Positions 47,813 through 59,365 of a stretch of DNA of 64,000 nucleotides are shown here, piece after piece; position 1 is the first letter of the stretch; the number at the start of each line of letters is the position of its first letter. Source of the DNA: Flaccisagitta enflata (Eukaryota; Chaetognatha; Sagittoidea; Aphragmophora); contig OZ231128.1 in NCBI GenBank assembly GCA_965153355.1, positions 13,702,001 through 13,766,000 on the forward strand, in the 5' to 3' direction. Below the pieces are notes generated by a model. The model had not been told where the DNA came from, did no database searches, and saw only the letters and a list, made by a program, of their open reading frames with translations. A program made the position numbers and the translations under genes.

Positions 47813-49330
47813 CTACCACACACAAAAGATCATGGTGAGTGAGGACACACTTTTGGGATAAAAAAAATCCTTGGGAAATGGTGAGTAAGGGCATTCTTTG
47901 AAGATAAAAACAAAAGGCTATCAAAGAAAAGGGTTTGGTGAGTGAGGACATCTATTGAGAGAAAAAAAAAGATACTACAAACAAAAGATTGTGGTGAGTG
48001 AGGACATACTTTTGGGATAAAAAAGATCCTTGGGAAATGGTGAGTGAGGACATTCTTTGAAGATAAAAACAAAAGCTTATCAAAGAAAAGGTTTGGTGAG
48101 TGATGACATCTATTGAGAAAAAAAAAAGACACTACAAACTAAAGATTATGGTGAGTGAGGACACACTTTTGGGATAAAAAAAAATCCTTGGGTGATAATG
48201 AGTGAGGACTTTCTTTGAAGATAAAAACAAAAGACTATAAAAAAAAGGGTCTGGTGAGTGAGGACATTTATTGAGAGAAAAAAAAAGATACTACAAACAA
48301 AAGATTGTGGTGAGTGAGGACACACTTTTGGAAAAAAAAAATCATTGGGAAATGGTGAGTGAGGACATTCTTTGAAGATAAAAACAAAAGGCTATCAAAG
48401 AAAAGGGTTTGGTGAGTGAGGACATCTATTGAGAGAAAAAAAAGACACTACAAACAAAAGATTATGGTGAGTGAGGACACACTTTTGGGATAAAAAAAAA
48501 TCCTTGGGTAATAATGAGTGAGGACTTTCTTTGAAGATAAAAACAAAAGGCTATAAAAAAAAAAGGGTCTTGTGAGTGAGGACATCTATTGAGAGAAAAA
48601 AAAAGATACTACAAACAAAAGATTGTGGTGAGTGAGGACACACTTTTTGGAAAAAAAAATCATTGGGAAATGGTGAGTGAGGACATTCTTTGAAGATAAA
48701 AACAAAAGGCTATCAAAGAAAAAGGGTTTGGTGAGTGAGGACATCTATTGAGAGAAAAAAAAGACACTACAAACAAAAGATTATGGTGAGTGAGGACACA
48801 CTTTTGGGATAAAAAGAAATCCTTGGGTAATAATGAGTGAGGACTTTCTTTGAAGATAAAAACAAAAGGCTATAAAAAAAAAAGGGTCTTGTGAGTGAGG
48901 ACATCTATTGAGAGAAAAAAAAAGATACTACAAACAAAAGATTGTGGTGAGTGAGGACACACTTTTTGGAAAAAAAAATCATTGGGAAATGGTGAGTGAG
49001 GACATTCTTTGAAGATAAAAATAAAAGGCTATCAAAGAAAAAGGGTCTGGTGAGTGAGGACATCTATTGAGAGAAAAAAAAGACACTACAAACAAAAGAT
49101 TGTGGTGAGTGAGGACACACTTTTGGGATAAAAAAAATCCTTGGGAAATGGTGAGTGAGGACATTCTTTGAAGATAAAAACAAAAGGCTATCAAAGAAAA
49201 AGGGTCTGGTGAGTGAGGACATCTATTGAGAAAAAAAAAGACACTACAAACAAAAAATTGTGGTGAGTGAGGACACACTTTTGGGATGAAAAAAAATCTT
49301 TAGAAGATAGTTTGATGGTGAGTGAGGACA
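47813..49330. repeat. Satellite right block with 317-319 bp dimeric higher-order repeat
   Basis: Two monomer variants alternate. One has AGATACTAC and CATTGGGAAATGG, the other AGACACTAC, ATTATGG and CTTGGGTAATAATG. The first variant's AGATACTAC lies at about 47971, 48288, 48605 and 48924, about 317-319 bp apart, so dimers rather than monomers were amplified. The outermost units at each edge are less regular. Confidence 0.88.
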
Positions 49331-49423
49331 GAAAAAAGGGAAGGAAAATAAAAAAAGAAAAAAAAAAATAATAATAAAAATTTACCCAGGACTAAGTGGA
49401 TCTTGCTTCGCTGCGATCCACAA
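49331..49423. repeat. Boundary module with GTGGATC hairpin, copy 2
   Basis: A-rich leader, then the same ATTTACCCAGGACTAAGTGG and TTGCTTCGCTGCGATCCAC as at 47738-47812. It ends the satellite; non-satellite A-rich sequence follows. Confidence 0.8.
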
Positions 49424-49722
49424 AGAAGAAACCAATAAAGTAAGAAAATTGAAAAAAAAAGGAAGAATAAGAGAAGAAAAAGATGAGAGAAAGAAATAAC
49501 CAAAATAACAATGCCAATGGGGCAAGAGCAAGGTTATCACACTTAAAAAATTGGTCAGCAGTCACTGTTCCCTTAGCACAACATTAGGTAACCCTGAATA
49601 AAAGCATCAACATAAGAAGATGGATAATGCGCCCAAAAAACACGAAGTGGCTATCAGATCAATTCCATTTCAAAGAGTCATGGTGCACACGAAGGGGCAA
49701 TTTTCATGGTCAAATGATACTA

Positions 49723-49922
49723 AACAAGGCCGGACACACAGCTATCAAAGTTGCGTGCGGGTGGGCAGGGGCCATATTTGAGGCCACTCCATCATTTGGG
49801 CAGGAGCAGTAAAGCCAAAGACCCCAAAAACCCAAAAAAAGTAAAGTGTGACCGACGGACGGACCAACGGACCGACGGACTGACAAAGCGGGTTGTAGAG
49901 TCGTGTAGCACGCGACTAAAAA
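49723..49922 (+). mobile_element. Family A element, AGTCGCG subfamily, complete long form
   Basis: Head AACAAGGCCGGACACACAGC, box AGTTGCGTGCGGGTGGGCAGG, second box TTTGGGCAGGAGCAGTAAAG, AAAGTAAAGTGTGACCGACG, tetranucleotide tract, GCGGGTTGTAG and hairpin AGTCGTGTAGCACGCGACT, ending CTAAAAA. Confidence 0.87.
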
Positions 49923-50079
49923 AAGAAACAATTTTAATGATTAATTCATGATTTTAAATCAATAATATTGTATTCAGTTCAAATAATTAATCTATTTGCA
50001 TTGAATATTATTTGTATATACAAAATTGGTAAATAAATTGAGGAAAATAAAAGAAGAAAATTTTTTATTCCTTTACATG

Positions 50080-50397
50080 CAGGCGTGTATAATGTTGAGT
50101 ATTCCCCCCCCCGGTGGGGGGGGGAATAAAATCAAATGGTTTGGAGATGGGGAAGAAAATCAAAAGCTTGAAAAAAAGAAAATTTTTGAAGATTTAACAC
50201 TTTTTGCAGTACCAAAAGGTAAAATGTAATTACTACAACACAATTTAACACTATTAAAACCTAAAATATACTGTTTTATAGCTTTGAGGGTAAAAAAATC
50301 AATGATTTTTTAACGGGACGCGACGCGTCACGGGGAAGAAAATCAAATGCAGGGGGGGGGAATAAAATCAAATGCCACTCAACATTATTCACCCCTG
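50080..50397. mobile_element. hAT-like MITE with 8-bp target duplication
   Basis: CAGGCGTGTATAATGTTGAG at the left faces CTCAACATTATTCACCCCTG at the right. TTTACATG occurs directly before (50072-50079) and directly after (50398-50405), a perfect 8-bp duplication. CAG-start ends and 8-bp duplications are the hAT hallmark. The inside has C9/G9 tracts and GAAAATCAAATG repeats but no transposase, so it is non-autonomous. Confidence 0.88.
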
Positions 50398-50405
50398 TTT
50401 ACATG

Positions 50406-50550
50406 TCTTAGGTGAAATTCTTAATCTGTCTCTGAATGAAGAAATTTCTAAGAACATGGCTCTGCTCTAAACACTCATAAGAAAAGGGCCATGTTCTTAA
50501 AAATGCAAATCTATACATTCAGAGACAGATTATGAATTTCATGCGAAATG
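50406..50550. mobile_element. MITE family F, copy 2
   Basis: AATCTGTCTCTGAATG at the left faces CATTCAGAGACAGATT at the right, with TGAAATTC/GAATTTCA outside. The centre ACATGGCTCTGCTCTAAACA..GAAAAGGGCCATGTTC matches the copy at 20658-20931. The hAT-like MITE lies immediately to its left, near the ACATGTCT shared with copy 1, so it probably inserted into family F sequence. Confidence 0.75.
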
Positions 50551-50796
50551 ATGTTTAAAATTTGCTGCTCGTGTGCACCGCGACTTAAAGTTTAACCAAC
50601 CTGTTCGTTTTATTTATTTCAAAGCTGATGCTTGATTTCCAGGTGTCTTTTGGAGATAGCATGCTGTCCCTTCTTTCTGTGCGTGTATTCAAATGAATTT
50701 CTCAATCTTCCACAATATTAGGTATTGAAAAGTACATATTTAAGAAGTTTCAAACTGCCTTGACGTAACCTGTTTGGAGACTTGAGTCGAAGAACA

Positions 50797-51418
50797 CACA
50801 GTAGCCCAGAGCTTGACACCAGTTGACCTGAAATGATCGTCACCAACTTAAGTGGTTTCATGACCCTGATGGTGCATAGAATACATATCTAGAACAAATG
50901 AAATCTGTTTTGGGGCGCTTTTTAAGATATCTAAAAAAATAGTACTATTTTACTATATTTTTTGCCATAACTCTTTGTGATGAATTTTTTTGATAATTGT
51001 GACTGCAGATTTGATTTCAGATGATAGTTTCTGGTTCGTTTGATATGTCACACTATATACTTTTGCAAAAGAAATAAAAACTTGTTTTTTGGTCACATTA
51101 CTACATAAAACAATGTTAAATAGCAAAATTTAACTTTTTATTTCTTTTGCAAAAGTATATAGTGTGACATATCAAACGAACCGGAAACTATTATCTGAGA
51201 TCAAATCTGCAGTCAAAATTATCAAAAAAATTTATCACAAAGAGTTATGGTAAGAAATACAGTAAAATAGTACTATTTTTTTAGATATCTTAAAAAGCGC
51301 CCCAAAACAGATTTCATTTCTTCTAGATATGTATTCTATGCACCATCAGGGTCATGAAACCACTGAAGTTGGTGACGATCATTTCAGGTCAACTGGCGTC
51401 AAGCTCTGGGCTACTGTG
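50797..51418. mobile_element. 622-bp foldback element with 284-bp arms
   Basis: Arms 50797-51080 and 51135-51418 are both 284 bp long and near-perfect inverted copies: CACAGTAGCCCAGAGCTTGA faces TCAAGCTCTGGGCTACTGTG, and GAAATAAAAA faces TTTTTATTTC at a 54-bp loop. Equal arm length means almost no indels, so it is young. No coding frame and no obvious target duplication. Confidence 0.92.
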
Positions 51419-51424
51419 AACAGT

Positions 51425-51635
51425 GGATGGACAATAATCTGACAGTCCGTTGGTTTATCCTTCCGTCTTAACGGACGAGCTAACCGATAAAGCGCGGTGT
51501 AGAAAAACGCTCACATTTCAAAAGTGCTATGGATAGAACGACAGATGGACTAAGGGACGGACCGACACGGCAACTCGGCAAGAGTCGTTTGTCCGCGGAC
51601 GAGCCAACCGATAAAGCTGGGTATAGAGACGCTGT
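51425..51635 (+). mobile_element. Two decayed family A tails in tandem
   Basis: GACGAGCTAACCGATAAAGC, GCGGTGTAGA and a later GGGACGGACCGACACGG, AAAGCTGGGTATAGAGACGC recall the AAAGCGGGTTGTAGAGTCGC tail. Hairpins are no longer intact. Confidence 0.4.
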
Positions 51636-53401
51636 CACAACTGAAAAGCACACTTTGGATTTGATTCGGCAAGTAACTTGTAGTGAGAGCCAGATTAAGG
51701 CCGTGGCCTGCAGAAAAAGATAGAGAGAAAGAAAATAGAAAGAAAGAAAGTAAGAAAGAAACTGGAGAGAAACGGTCTTACGCACGGGTCCTGAAAAGTC
51801 GATAAAAAATTGGCAGAGATACACTATTCTTAAAAATGGTACCAATGTGTCCGGAATAACTCCCTCTAGCACATTGAACACTTTTTTGGCCCAAAAAATG
51901 GGCCAAAAAAAATAGTTACAAAAAAACCTCAAAAAATGGCCATTTTAGGCTATTTTTTAAGGTTTTGACCCTGAAAACCACATCAAAAAGTATCCAAATA
52001 TCTTCAAATTGGGTATTTACGTGTACCTGCATCCAATTCATCATTCTCAGAAAAAAAAAAATGACAATTTTAAAAATTCTAGGCACCTATAATGGCCCAA
52101 AATTGATTTTTCGACACTACCAAACACAGAAAAAAAGGGCTTTCCCATGCTTAAACTAGTCCGATTGTCATAAAATTTGAACTGAAGCTTCTCAACTTCC
52201 ACTGCTAGTACCCCTTAAAATTTTATGACAATCGGAGCAAGTTAAGATGCCTAAATTGGACCTCAAAGTCCAAAAAATGAAATTTCAAAATCGAAAAAAA
52301 TCGACTTTTAGGTTGTAACAATGTCAATGTATGGCAAAAATGACTAAACCATGACCCAAAAACTGATCTTCAGGTTGATGGTGAACTAAAAAAAATTATC
52401 AGCCCTTGTTTTGCATTCCTGGCCCTCCCCCAAAAAAAACAAACAAGGTGTTGTCACTCGAAAACTGGCATTTTTGGCTATATTTTGAGGTTTTGACCCT
52501 AAAATCACATCATAAAGGGTCCAAATAACTTAAAATTGGGCATTTACGTGTAACTGAGTCCTATTCATCATTCTCAGAAAAAAAAATGACAATTTTGAAA
52601 ATTTTGGGTACCCATAATGGCCCAAAATTGATTTTTTGACACTACCAAACACAGGAAAAAAGGACTTTCTCATGCTTAAACTAGTCCGATTGTCATAAAA
52701 TTTGAACTGTAGCTTCACAACTTCCACTGCCAGTGCCACATAAAATTTCATGACAATCGAAGCAAGTTAAAATGCCTAAATTGGACCTCAAAGTCCAAAA
52801 ATGAAATTTGAAATTCAAAAATAATTGACTTTAGGTTGTAACAATGTCAATGTATGGCAAAAATGAATAAACCATGACCCAAAAACTGATCTTCAGGTTG
52901 ATGGTGAACTAAAACACAAATATCAGCTCTTGTTTTGCATTCCTGGCGCCCCTCAAAAAAAATGAACAAAGTGTTGTCACTCAAAAACTGGCATTTTTGG
53001 CTATTTTTTGAGGTTTTGACCCTAAAATCACATCATAAAGGGTCCAAATAACTTGAAATTGAACATTTACATGTAACTGCATCCTATTCATCATTCTGAG
53101 AAAAAAAATGACAATATTTAAAATTTTAGGTACCTATAATGGCCCAAAATTGATTTTTTGACACTACCAAACACAGAAAAAAAGGGCTTTCCCATGGTTA
53201 AACTAGTCCAATTGTCATTAAATTTGAACTGTAGCTTCTCAACTTCCACTGCTAGTCCCCCATAAAATTTTATGACAATCGGAGTAAGTTAAGACGCCTA
53301 TATTGGAGGTCAAAGTCCAAAAATGAAATTTGAAAATCAAAAATAATCGACTTAGGTTGTAACAATGTCAATGTATGGTGAAAATGACTAAACCATGACC
53401 C

Positions 53402-53563
53402 AACAAGGCCGTATACACGAGCCGAAGTCGCGTGCGGGTGGGCAGGAGCGGCGAAAAAGCTAAAAAAGCTAAGTGGGACCGACCAACAGACGGACGGACA
53501 GACGGACGGACGGACGGACCGACAGACGGACAGAGTGGGTCATAGAGTCGCGTGCACGCGACT
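53402..53563 (+). mobile_element. Family A element inserted in a satellite unit, empty site readable
   Basis: Head AACAAGGCCGTATACACGAG, box AGTCGCGTGCGGGTGGGCAGG, AAAAGCTAAGTGGGACC, a GACG/GACC/GACA tract and the perfect palindrome AGTCGCGTGCACGCGACT. Uninterrupted units read CATGACCCAAAAACTGATC. Here CATGACCC precedes AACAAGG and AAAAACTGATC follows GACT. The insertion is therefore inside an A5 run, with no duplicated flank beyond at most two A's. Confidence 0.92.
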
Positions 53564-54075
53564 AAAAACTGATCTTGAGGTTTATGGTGAACTAAAAAAA
53601 AATATCAGCCCTAGTTTTGCATTCCTGCCCCCCCCCCCCAAAAAAAAAAAAACAACAAGCTGTTGTCACTCAAAAACTGATATTTTTGGCTATTTTTTGA
53701 GGTTTTGACCCTGAAAACCACACCAAAAAGGGTCCAAATAACTTTAATTTGAGCATTTACATCTAACTGCATCTTATTCATCATTCTCAGAAAAGAAAAT
53801 GACAATTTTGAAAATTTTAGGTACCTATAATGGCCCAAAATTGTTTTTTTGACACTACCAAACTCAGAAAAAAAGGGCTTTCCCATGCTTAAACTAGTCA
53901 GATTGTTAAAAGATTTGAGATATATCTTCTTAACCGCCACTGTGATACCACAGAGTTTAAGAGCTTTTCAAGCATCAATACCTCTTTTTTAATGCCGAAG
54001 TGGAGGTCTACTCTATTTCACCAGTATGGTTACCATTTATGAATCCTGGTGAATCATTCAGCCATTTTCAACTTC

Positions 54076-54143
54076 AAAGGCTGGATACACGGCTTCAGGG
54101 CTACCCGTCGCATACCGGTGGGCAAGGGCAGTGATGCAAAAGG
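54076..54143 (+). mobile_element. Family A head fragment at the palindrome centre
   Basis: AAAGGCTGGATACACGGC, ACCCGTCGCATACCGGTGGGC, AAGGGCAGTGATGCAAAAGG matches heads of the AGTCGCGGAC subfamily. No tail. Confidence 0.6.
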
Positions 54144-56094
54144 CATCAAAATTTTCAGAGGAGTCATTCTTTTTTCTGTGAATGATGAACAGGATGTAGT
54201 TACATGTAAATGTCGAATTTGAAGGTATTTGGACCCTTTTTGGTGTGGTTTTCAGGGTCAAAACCATAGAAAATAGCCTAAAATACCAGTTTTCGAGTGA
54301 CAACAACTTGTTTGTTTGTTTTTTTTTGGGGGGGGGCAGATCAGTTTTTGGGTCATGGTTTAGTCATTTTCGCCATACATTGACATTGTTACAACCTAAA
54401 AGTCGATTATTTTTGATTTTCAAATTTCATTTTTGGACTTTGACCTTCAATATAGGCGTCTTAACTTGATCCGATTGTCATAAAATTTTATGGGGTACTA
54501 GCAGTGGAAGTTGAGAAGCTCTAGTCCAAATTTTATGACAATCGGACTAGTTAAAGCATGGGAAAGCCCTTTTTTTCGGTGTTTGGTAGTGTCAAAAAAT
54601 CAATTTTGGGCCATTTTAGGTACCTAAAATTTTTAAAATTGTCATTTTTTTTCTTAAAATGATGAATAGGATGCAGTTACATGTAAATACCCAATTTCAA
54701 GTTATTTGGACCCTTTTTGATGTGATTTTGAGGTCAAAACCTCAAAAAATAGCTAAAATTGCCAGTTTTTGAGTGACAACACTTTGTTCATTTTTTTTGA
54801 GGGGCGCCAGGAATGCAAAACAAGAGCTGATATTTGTGTTTTAGTTCACCATCAACCTGAAGATCAGTTTTTGGGTCATGGTTTAGTCATTTTTGCCATA
54901 CATTGACATTGTTACAACCTGAAGTCAATTATTTTTGAATTTCAAGTTTCATTTTTGGACTTTGAGGTCCAATTTAGGCATCTTAATTTGCTCCGATTGT
55001 CATGAAATTTTATGGTGCACTGGCAGTGGAAGTTGTGAAGCTACAGTTCAAATTTTATGACAATCGGACTAGTTTAAGCATGAGAAAGTCCTTTTTTCCT
55101 GTGTTTGGTAGTGTCAAAAAATCAATTTTGGGCCATTATGGGTACCCAAAATTTTCAAAATTGTCATTTTTTTTCTGAGAATGATCAATAGGATTCAGTT
55201 ACACGTGAATGCCCAATTTTAAGTTATTTGGACCCTTTATGATGTGATTTTAGGGTCAAAACCTCAAAATATAGCCAAAAATGCCAGTTTTTGAGTGACA
55301 ACACCTTGTTTGTTTTTTTGGGGGGAGGGCCAGGAATGCAAAACAAGGGCTGATATTTTTTTTCTAGTTCACCATCAACCTGAAGATCAGTTTTTGGGTC
55401 ATGGTTTAGTCATTTTTGCCATACATTGACATTGTTACAGCCTAAAAGTTGATTTTTTTCGATTTTGAAATTTCATTTTTTGGACTTTGAGGTCCAATTT
55501 AGGCATCTTAACTTGCTCCGATTGTCATAAAATTTTAAGGGGTACTAGCAGTGGAAGTTGAGAAGCTTCAGTTCAAATTTTATGACAATCGGACTAGTTT
55601 AAGCATGGGAAACCTCTTTTTTTCTGTGTTTGGTAGTGTCGAAAAATCAATTTTGGGCCATTATAGGTGCCTAGAATTTTCAAAATTGTCATTTTTTTTC
55701 TGAGAATGATGAATTGGATGCAGGTACACGTAAATACCCAATTTGAAGATATTTGGATACTTTTTGATGTGGTTTTCAGGGTCAAAACCTTAAAAAATAG
55801 CCTAAAATGGCCATTTTTTGAGGTTTTTTTTGTAACTATTTTTTTGGGCCCATTTTTTGGGCCAAAAAAGTGTTCAGTGTGCTAGAGGGAGTTATTCCGA
55901 ACACATTGGTACCATTTTTAAGAATAGTGTATCTCTGCCAATTTTTTATCGACTTTTCAGGACCCGTGCGTAAGACCGGAAAGAAAGAAAGAAAGAAAGA
56001 AAAAAGGAGACAGAGATCATTTAATAAAGTCTGGTTTGTTGTTGATGGGAGTGTTGATGGTGCGCATGGCCTGGTTGATATACTCTTTTAATGC

Positions 56095-56430
56095 TTTTTT
56101 TCGCTTCCTCCCCCTCATCCCTATCTTACCCCTCCTCTTCCTCTATGTCTACCTTCCCCTCATCCCTATCTTACCCCTCCTCTTCCTCTGCGTCTACCTT
56201 CCCCACATCCCTCTCCTCCCCCTCTTGGCATACCTCTACATCCACCTTCCCCCCTCATCCCTCTCCTACCCATCTTCCTTTTCCTCTATGTTAATCCTTC
56301 CTCCTGCAGCCCCCCCCTTTCTGCCACTTTGCTCCTCCCCCAACCCCTCCCATCATAATCTCCTCCTCCAACCCCCATTTGCTCTTCCTCAACCCCCTTC
56401 TCCCCCCTCCAGTCCCCTCTTCAGCCCCTC
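56095..56430. repeat. C/T-rich low-complexity tract
   Basis: CCCTCATCCCTATCTTACCC recurs at about 56111 and 56157, and other CTCCTCC words follow. Open frames are Pro/Leu/Ser read-through. Confidence 0.7.
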
Positions 56431-56597
56431 GGTAGCCGGCGATCTGCTACTTGGCATAAATGACTGGCGAAAAAATCCATTTGCATATTAATCATGTGAT
56501 AATCTGTCGGAGGCTGAAGGCCGAAATATGCCGCACACAGTCGATGATCGTTCGCAGTTGGGAAGTCGCAACGACTACACTCATACTTACTTTCTGT

Positions 56598-56942
<345 letters not shown>

Positions 56943-56949
56943 GAAAGGC

Positions 56950-57540
56950 AAGTCATATGAGAAAAGATCAGGACCCAAGCGCTTCAAAACTTTCCCATCA
57001 TGAAGTTCTTTTTTAGCTCTCAGTCTCTCTCTTCAAGTGACAGTTAAAAAAACATGACAGAGATATTATAAACTGGAAAAAAATATTTTGAAAAAAGCCT
57101 GTAAATCCAAGTAGAACTTTTTCCAACACAGACTTATACAGAAACAACTGCCGCATAAATTGAGGCTTAGCTAGATTGTGGATGGATGAATGAATTACAA
57201 TATTGAATAAATGAATGAATGAATGGATAAATGAATAAATGAATGAACAAGAGGGTAACGAGATGAAAAATCAAGGTTTTAGTTGCTTTGCCTGTGGTCG
57301 TGTGTTTGATTGTCAACTCCATTTTTGCGTGGTAGTTATGGACGGAAGGGCTGATGAAGGCTTGTGTCACAATCAGAGCTCCCATTTTGTCTTATTGTGC
57401 ACAGCAAACCCAAATCTAAAACTGGTGATATTGTAACTGAAATACAAAAAAATCTGTCATTGTTTTCAATACAAGATATCATGAACAAAAAATATCAGAA
57501 GAAACATACACTACGATGGGAGCAATGAGGACCTCAGATA
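56950..57540. other. Unassigned sequence
   Basis: Unique-looking sequence with a short ATGAATGA patch at 57180-57245. No gene recognised. ACTACGATGGGAGCAATGAGG at about 57510 resembles 37695-37720 (GTACGATGGAAGCAATGAGG), a trace of another dispersed repeat. Confidence 0.35.
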
Positions 57541-57544
57541 GCCA

Positions 57545-57905
57545 ATATCCCTGCCTAGAGGCCCAATTTCCATCCTCCAGGCCCAAATCCCGACCTCCAG
57601 GCTTTAATCCCTGCCTCTTAGCCTAAGTCCCAGCTTTGAGTAGAAAATTTCAGCCTCGAGAACGACATCAAGTCCCAAGGCCCAAATTTCCAGCCACAAG
57701 TCCCAAATCCCAGCCCAAAGGTCTAAATCTCAGCCCAAAGGCCCGAACCTCAACAGCAAGAAGGAGAAGGAGAAAGAGAAATTTCTTCAGGTGTGAAAGC
57801 ATCGGTCATCGGCTCCTTTGGGACTGCTGCCCTGCCAACTTCAATCACAAGCTACTTGGGCTGGGCACGGGTACCGCTGACCATCTAGCGCTTTTGCGAC
57901 TTTGA
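57545..57905 (-). mobile_element. Family B element with 20-bp repeats
   Basis: About ten AGGCCCAAATCCCAGCCTC-type units precede AAGAAATTTCTC-type sequence, GGTCATCGGCTCCTTTGGGA, GCTGCCCTGCC, GGGCACGGGTACCGCTGACC and ATCTAGCGCTTTTGCGACT. This is the same order as 1160-1575. The hairpin box has decayed to CTCCTTTGGGA. Confidence 0.7.
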
Positions 57906-58233
57906 CTATTGTGATTATTTCCTGAAAGTCCACTTCAGCACTTGAAACATTAATAACTGCATCCTTTTTCCTGTTCAAGGCTCCGTTGAGTCTGGGACAT
58001 TTTCACCTTATCCCATGATGACCCTCGTTAGAAGTGATTAGGCGTAACATTATGCCTAATATCATGATTAGGGTCATCATCTAGCAGTCAGCCTAACAGT
58101 GGCCATGAAAACTTCTTATCGTTTACTAACTAGCATTTACTCTTTTGTATAAACAAACACAAACACATCAATTCGCCCAGGTCTTCAAAAAAATGCCTTT
58201 TATAAAGATTCAGCGTTTTAAAACGACTTTTAC

Positions 58234-58470
58234 AACAAGGCCGGATACAAGGCTACCCCAGTCGCGTGCGGGTGGGCAGGGGCAGTGCTGGAGAAGGTCA
58301 CTAGAGCATTTGGGCAGGAGCAGTAAGCTAAAAAAGCTCAAAAACGTTGAAAAAGTAAAAAGACCGACCGACCAAACGACCGACCGACCGACCGACCAAC
58401 TGACCGACCAACCGACCGACCGACCAACCGACATAGCGGGGTGTAGAGTCGCGTAACACACGACTAAAAA
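58234..58470 (+). mobile_element. Family A element, AGTCGCG subfamily, complete
   Basis: Head AACAAGGCCGGATACAAGGC, box AGTCGCGTGCGGGTGGGCAGG, second box TTTGGGCAGGAGCAGTAAGC, AAAAAGTAAAAAGACCGACC, an approximately 80-bp GACC/AACC tract, GCGGGGTGTAG and hairpin AGTCGCGTAACACACGACT, ending CTAAAAA. Confidence 0.88.
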
Positions 58471-58821
58471 CACTGTGGATGATAAAGACAACTTTGAAGC
58501 AGAGTATGCCAACCATGCAAAATCGATATCAACAACAAAAATAGCGTGAACGACGACGATGACTTAATGGCATAGCAACTCGAATGCAAAATATGACAAT
58601 AACATGTGCAGAGTTGCATGAAAAAAAACCGTTTGAATGATAAGTTGATAACCATCACAACAACAAAGCCATCCACAACATCTCACAGGTTTCTCTTTTT
58701 TTTTTTTCTTTCTGTGTTTTACGTCTTTGAGATCCAGGTCGCGCATAACTCAGACAGGTCGTCACTCTGATGCCAACCGAAACCCAATTCCATTTGAATA
58801 AAACAGTCATCGTTGTTGGCG

Positions 58822-58913
<92 letters not shown>
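58822..58913. repeat. (GTT)n trinucleotide microsatellite
   Basis: About 30 GTT units. Downstream sequence to 59180 is G-rich with scattered TTGTTGTT. Confidence 0.97.
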
Positions 58914-58915
<2 letters not shown>

Positions 58916-59365
58916 CATAGTCCTCTTACAGTCTTACTCGTCTTTGTCGGTGTCATTGACATCTTCGCCCCGGTTGATCTTGTTGTTGGTGTAGGGGGGG
59001 GAAGTTGGGGGTGGGGGTTGTGTTGTTGTTGGTTACGAGGCCCTCAAAGGGCATGGTGGAGGGGTGGGGTATGTTGTTGTTAGTAGGGGGGAGGAGGGAG
59101 GCAGAGAGGAGGCGTGGGTTATGTTGTTGTCACTAAGGGGGTTGTGCGCATGCGCTGGTTATATTGTTGTCGGTGGGGGGGGGGGGCAGGCAGAGCGAAG
59201 GGTTGTTTGGTTTGTTTGATCATGACGTTTCCTTCAATAACTTTAATTTCCATTATTTGCTTCTACAATGAAAATGGCGTTTACCAAAATCCAGAAATTC
59301 ATATAGAAGGAGAAGTTGGAAATAGAAACCAACATGAAATTCCAAATGGGTACTGAAGTGAAATA

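Larger units (their letters stand above)
51774..55977. repeat. 4.2-kb palindrome of about 525-bp satellite units
   Basis: GGTCTTACGCACGGGTCC at 51774 faces GGACCCGTGCGTAAGACC ending at 55977. Each arm holds four units marked by GGTTTTGACCCT (51961, 52489, 53011, 53701) or its complement (about 54249, 54724, 55249, 55771). The longer third interval on the left is explained by the family A insertion at 53402. The arms meet at about 53940-54150. GAAA-rich sequence flanks both outer ends. Frames inside are not conserved between units. Confidence 0.9.
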
